From contig DHKP01000029.1 of NCBI GenBank assembly GCA_002404865.1, forward strand, positions 1 to 17,883: a DNA stretch of 17,883 nt, given 5' to 3'. Positions 15,787 to 17,883 of this stretch are shown piece by piece. Each line of letters opens with the position of its first letter. Positions within the stretch are counted from its first letter, which is position 1. A program made the position numbers and the translations under genes. This stretch comes from Caryophanales bacterium UBA4691 (GTDB lineage Bacteria > Bacillota_I > Bacilli_A > RFN20 > CAG-826). The notes beneath the pieces are model-generated. The model saw only the letters and a program-made list of their open reading frames with translations. It was not told the origin of the DNA and did no database searches.

Positions 15787-15799
15787 CGTAATCGTGAAA
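15782..15799. repeat. Inverted repeat in the glpK promoter spacer
   Basis: TTTCACGTAATCGTGAAA has perfect 7-bp arms around a TAAT centre. Its left arm shares TTTCA with the right arm of the cre site, so the two dyads interlock over the -35 and the spacer. It could be the operator of a second regulator; it lies upstream of the expected start and so is unlikely to act as an RNA hairpin. Confidence 0.5.
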
Positions 15800-15805
15800 C
15801 GGTTT

Positions 15806-15811
15806 TATAAT
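15806..15811 (+). promoter_or_regulatory. -10 element of the glpK operon, leaderless type
   Basis: A perfect TATAAT ends 6 nt before the ATG at 15818. The -35 is weak (TTTCAC at 15782-15787, 18-bp spacing) and lies inside the cre site. No Shine-Dalgarno sequence is present. Confidence 0.6.
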
Positions 15812-15817
15812 AAAGAC

Positions 15818-17302
15818 ATGGAAAAATACATCCTTTCAATCGATCAAGGCACGACTTCTACGCGTGCCATTTTAATCAATAATCAAGGGGAAAGCGTTTA
15901 TAAAGCGCAAAGAGACATCGTTTGTTTATACCCTAAACCTGGTTGGGTAGAAATCGACCCTGATCAGATTTGGATTTCCGTTATAGATGTTATTAACGAA
16001 CTTCTCATCAAAAGCGAAGTGTCAATGAAGCAAATCGCCTCAATCGGGATTACCAATCAAAGAGAGACAACGATTGTTTGGGACAAAAAAACTGGGAAAG
16101 CGATTTATAACGCGATTGTTTGGCAAAGCAAGCAGACGCAGAAACTTTGTGAAGAAATGAATCAATATAGCCATATCATTTCTTCCCGGACAGGCTTAAG
16201 GCTAAACCCTTATTTCAGTGCATCAAAAATCCGTTTCATTTTAGACCATGTGAAAGGCGCTCAAAAACGAGCTGAAGCAGGAGAACTTGCTTTTGGGACG
16301 GTCGATAGTTGGCTTATATATAAGCTTACGAACAAGAAATGTCACTATACGGATATTTCTAATGCCTCCAGAACTTTGCTATACAATATATTTTTAGAAA
16401 AATGGGATGAAGAACTATTAAACCTATGGAATATTCCTAAAGCAATGTTACCTAAGGTAAAAGATAACAGTTGCGATTTTGGCGTAGCAAGCTTCTTTAG
16501 CGATGGAGTTCATATTAATGGCGTGGCTGGCGATCAGCAAGCCGCTCTTTTCGGGCAGTGTTGCTATAACGCAGGTGAGAGCAAGAACACATACGGAACA
16601 GGGTGTTTCATGCTGATGAATACAGGCAAAAAGGCCGTAAGAAGCAAACATGGCTTACTTACGACAATTGCTTGGAGAATTAATGGCGAAACCACTTATG
16701 CGTTAGAAGGCTCTGTTTTTATCGGTGGAGCAATCGTGCAATGGCTCCGAGATGAAACTCGTTGGTTTGAAGATTCTTCCGATAGTGAAATGTACGCGAA
16801 AAAGCGCCCTGATACGGCTGGTGTTTATTTTGTGCCTGCTTTTGTGGGACTAGGGACTCCTTATTGGGATGATGATGCGCGCGGCGCAATATTCGGCTTA
16901 ACGCGTGGGGCGGACCGTCATAACATCACGCGTGCTGCCCTTTATTCAATCGCTTATCAGACCCGCGACGTTATCGGTACGATGAAAAAGGATGCCGGTC
17001 TAGAACTTCCTGTGCTAAAAGTCGATGGGGGTGCGAGCGCAAACGATTTGCTTATGCAATTCCAAAGCGATATTTTGCAGTGCGAAGTCCGTATCCCTAA
17101 ATGCATTGAAACAACGGCATTAGGGGCTGGGTATTTAGCGGGCCTAGGATGTGGATTTTGGAAGGATAAGAGCGAAATTGAGGTCAATCAAGCGGCAAAA
17201 AAGAGCTTTTTCCCTCTGATGAATCCACGCGAGACTAGAAAATTATATAGAGGTTGGCAATTAGCCGTGAAAGCAACGCGCGTCTATAAGCCAAAAAAAT
17301 AA
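15818..17302 (+). CDS. glpK: Glycerol kinase
   Basis: A 494-residue cytosolic enzyme of the FGGY family that phosphorylates glycerol to sn-glycerol 3-phosphate with ATP. It has the N-terminal phosphate-binding motif SIDQGTTSTR (7-16), glycerol-contact residues in NQRETT (Arg82, Glu83), Tyr132 and Asp239 (GDQQAALFGQ), and the C-terminal FGGY-type KVDGGASANDLLMQFQSD block (401-418). The GTG at 15794 is rejected because homologues begin at MEKYILSIDQGTT and TATAAT lies between the two codons. The His that PTS phosphorylates in enterococcal GlpK (before FF, 13 residues ahead of GDQ) is Ser225 here. No glpF or glpD is adjacent. A small unknown gene overlaps its stop as TAATG. Confidence 0.97.
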   Translation: MEKYILSIDQGTTSTRAILINNQGESVYKAQRDIVCLYPKPGWVEIDPDQIWISVIDVINELLIKSEVSMKQIASIGITNQRETTIVWDKKTGKAIYNAIVWQSKQTQKLCEEMNQYSHIISSRTGLRLNPYFSASKIRFILDHVKGAQKRAEAGELAFGTVDSWLIYKLTNKKCHYTDISNASRTLLYNIFLEKWDEELLNLWNIPKAMLPKVKDNSCDFGVASFFSDGVHINGVAGDQQAALFGQCCYNAGESKNTYGTGCFMLMNTGKKAVRSKHGLLTTIAWRINGETTYALEGSVFIGGAIVQWLRDETRWFEDSSDSEMYAKKRPDTAGVYFVPAFVGLGTPYWDDDARGAIFGLTRGADRHNITRAALYSIAYQTRDVIGTMKKDAGLELPVLKVDGGASANDLLMQFQSDILQCEVRIPKCIETTALGAGYLAGLGCGFWKDKSEIEVNQAAKKSFFPLMNPRETRKLYRGWQLAVKATRVYKPKK

Positions 17303-17844
17303 TGAACAAAGAATCGTTTATTCATCGTTATCAAAACGCGATCATCATCGGCAAAGAAAGCGATCGTATCTACTTTGAGGGGCTTAAGAAAGACATTCCT
17401 TCGCTTCAGTTCAGCTATTTTTCCGTAGAAGAAATCATCTCGATGTTTTCTTATTCTTATGATGAAGGGGCGGTGAATTATTTACGCTCGATTTACGAAT
17501 TTGACCCTTCTATTGCCGAAGAAACGCTTCTTATTGTCTCTTTATTAAAAAGCAATAACTATTCTTGCCATCGGCTTAGAGCTCTATTACCGCTTAGAAA
17601 CGAGCTTCTTAAAGAGGGTCTTCTCCATAAACCAACCAAGCTTAAAGAGACTTTTGAAGGAAAGAATATCTTATATTTCCGCCTCAAGACCGCTTTACCC
17701 ATTTCTTTAAGGCTTGGCGAACTCCATAATATGGCATTGTCTTTTGATATTCCCTATGATGAGGAAGCTCTAAGCGACCCAGAACTAGAAAAATATCGAC
17801 CATTGACTAGTGAAGAAAAACAAGAACTCGGATTATATTTATAG
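17302..17844 (+). CDS. Unrecognised 180-residue protein translationally coupled to glpK
   Basis: The ATG overlaps the last base of the glpK stop codon (TAATG), so it is probably translated by re-initiation; no separate ribosome-binding site is clear. The sequence is soluble and mixed alpha/beta: an N-terminal NAIIIGKESDRIYFEGL strand-turn, a helical middle (about 50-110) with 'YSYDEGAVNYLRSIYEFD', and an acidic C-terminus ending KQELGLYL. I see no signal peptide, membrane segment, Cys cluster or catalytic motif that I can name. The codon-frame integrity and coupling support a real gene. It could be the shortened N-terminal part of a larger protein, but no continuation can be shown within the window. 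Confidence 0.6.
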   Translation: MNKESFIHRYQNAIIIGKESDRIYFEGLKKDIPSLQFSYFSVEEIISMFSYSYDEGAVNYLRSIYEFDPSIAEETLLIVSLLKSNNYSCHRLRALLPLRNELLKEGLLHKPTKLKETFEGKNILYFRLKTALPISLRLGELHNMALSFDIPYDEEALSDPELEKYRPLTSEEKQELGLYL

Positions 17845-17883
17845 TCCATATTTTGCTTCGGGGTTCCGTTTCTTTAATGTAGG
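17839..17883 (-). CDS. Possible C-terminal end of a convergent gene, cut by the window edge
   Basis: The minus strand is open from the window end to a TAA at 17839-17841 and would encode ...LKKRNPEAKYGL. The basic, plausible C-terminal sequence and a 6-bp tail-to-tail overlap, similar to the yhhN/rdgB overlap in this window, make it worth recording. Fourteen codons are too few to identify a protein or to exclude chance. Confidence 0.25.
   Translation of the reverse strand, partial: PTLKKRNPEAKYGL

Noticed and set aside
15794..15817. GTG start adding eight residues to GlpK
   Set aside because: The extension encodes the promoter TATAAT, lies in the operator region and is absent from the family, which begins at MEKYILSIDQGTT.
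1..17883. CRISPR array, insertion sequence, prophage or toxin-antitoxin module
   Set aside because: No regularly spaced direct repeats, transposase, integrase or phage proteins, and no paired small toxin-antitoxin genes were seen on either strand.

Overview
The window is ordinary-code bacterial chromosome of moderately low GC, densely packed with genes. Standard termination at TGA (the yigZ-like gene ends in a TGA that overlaps the next ATG) argues against a UGA=Trp mycoplasma. A perfect CcpA-type cre site, AGGAGG ribosome-binding sites inside operons, a guanine-class riboswitch on a purine permease, a lipoprotein with InlB-like modules and genes with Firmicutes-like motifs point to a Bacillota/Mycoplasmatota-related bacterium, perhaps a host-associated lineage near Erysipelotrichia, RF39 or RFN20. 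The lineage is inference. No mobile element, CRISPR array or phage gene was seen.

Layout. 74-1639 (+): secreted lipoprotein with degenerate InlB-type repeats, meeting tail to tail an MFS transporter (1642-3057, -). 3109-4667 (+): two-gene membrane operon (CmpB-type membrane protein, YhhN family). 4654-5250 (-): rdgB/HAM1 NTP pyrophosphatase, overlapping the yhhN end by 14 bp. 5356-6894 (-): AzgA/PbuG-type purine permease, preceded by a guanine-class riboswitch (7007-7072) and its promoter, and followed by an intrinsic terminator. 7297-7500 (-): tRNA-Asp(GUC) and tRNA-Gly(UCC) with their own promoter and terminator. 7542-9670 (-): operon of zinc-ribbon CPBP protease, TraX-family membrane protein and thioredoxin. 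9786-13802 (+): very large CvpA-like membrane-anchored protein with an approximately 1,130-residue, probably extracellular region of degenerate helical repeats, which I cannot name. 13855-15743 (+): yigZ-like gene and Xaa-Pro aminopeptidase. 15818-17844 (+): glpK under a cre site, plus an unrecognised 180-residue protein overlapping its stop codon. The last 45 bases may carry the C-terminus of a convergent gene.

The most striking pattern cuts across genes. At six transcription-unit starts (74, 3057-, 3109, 9670-, 13855, 15818) a -10-like hexamer lies 6-7 nt upstream of the ATG and there is no good Shine-Dalgarno sequence, as expected of leaderless mRNAs. Operon-internal genes and the riboswitch-controlled permease carry AGGAGG, GGAGG or AAGAGG. 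This pattern also corrects several start codons. The other candidate for novelty is the 1,338-residue CvpA-like repeat protein.
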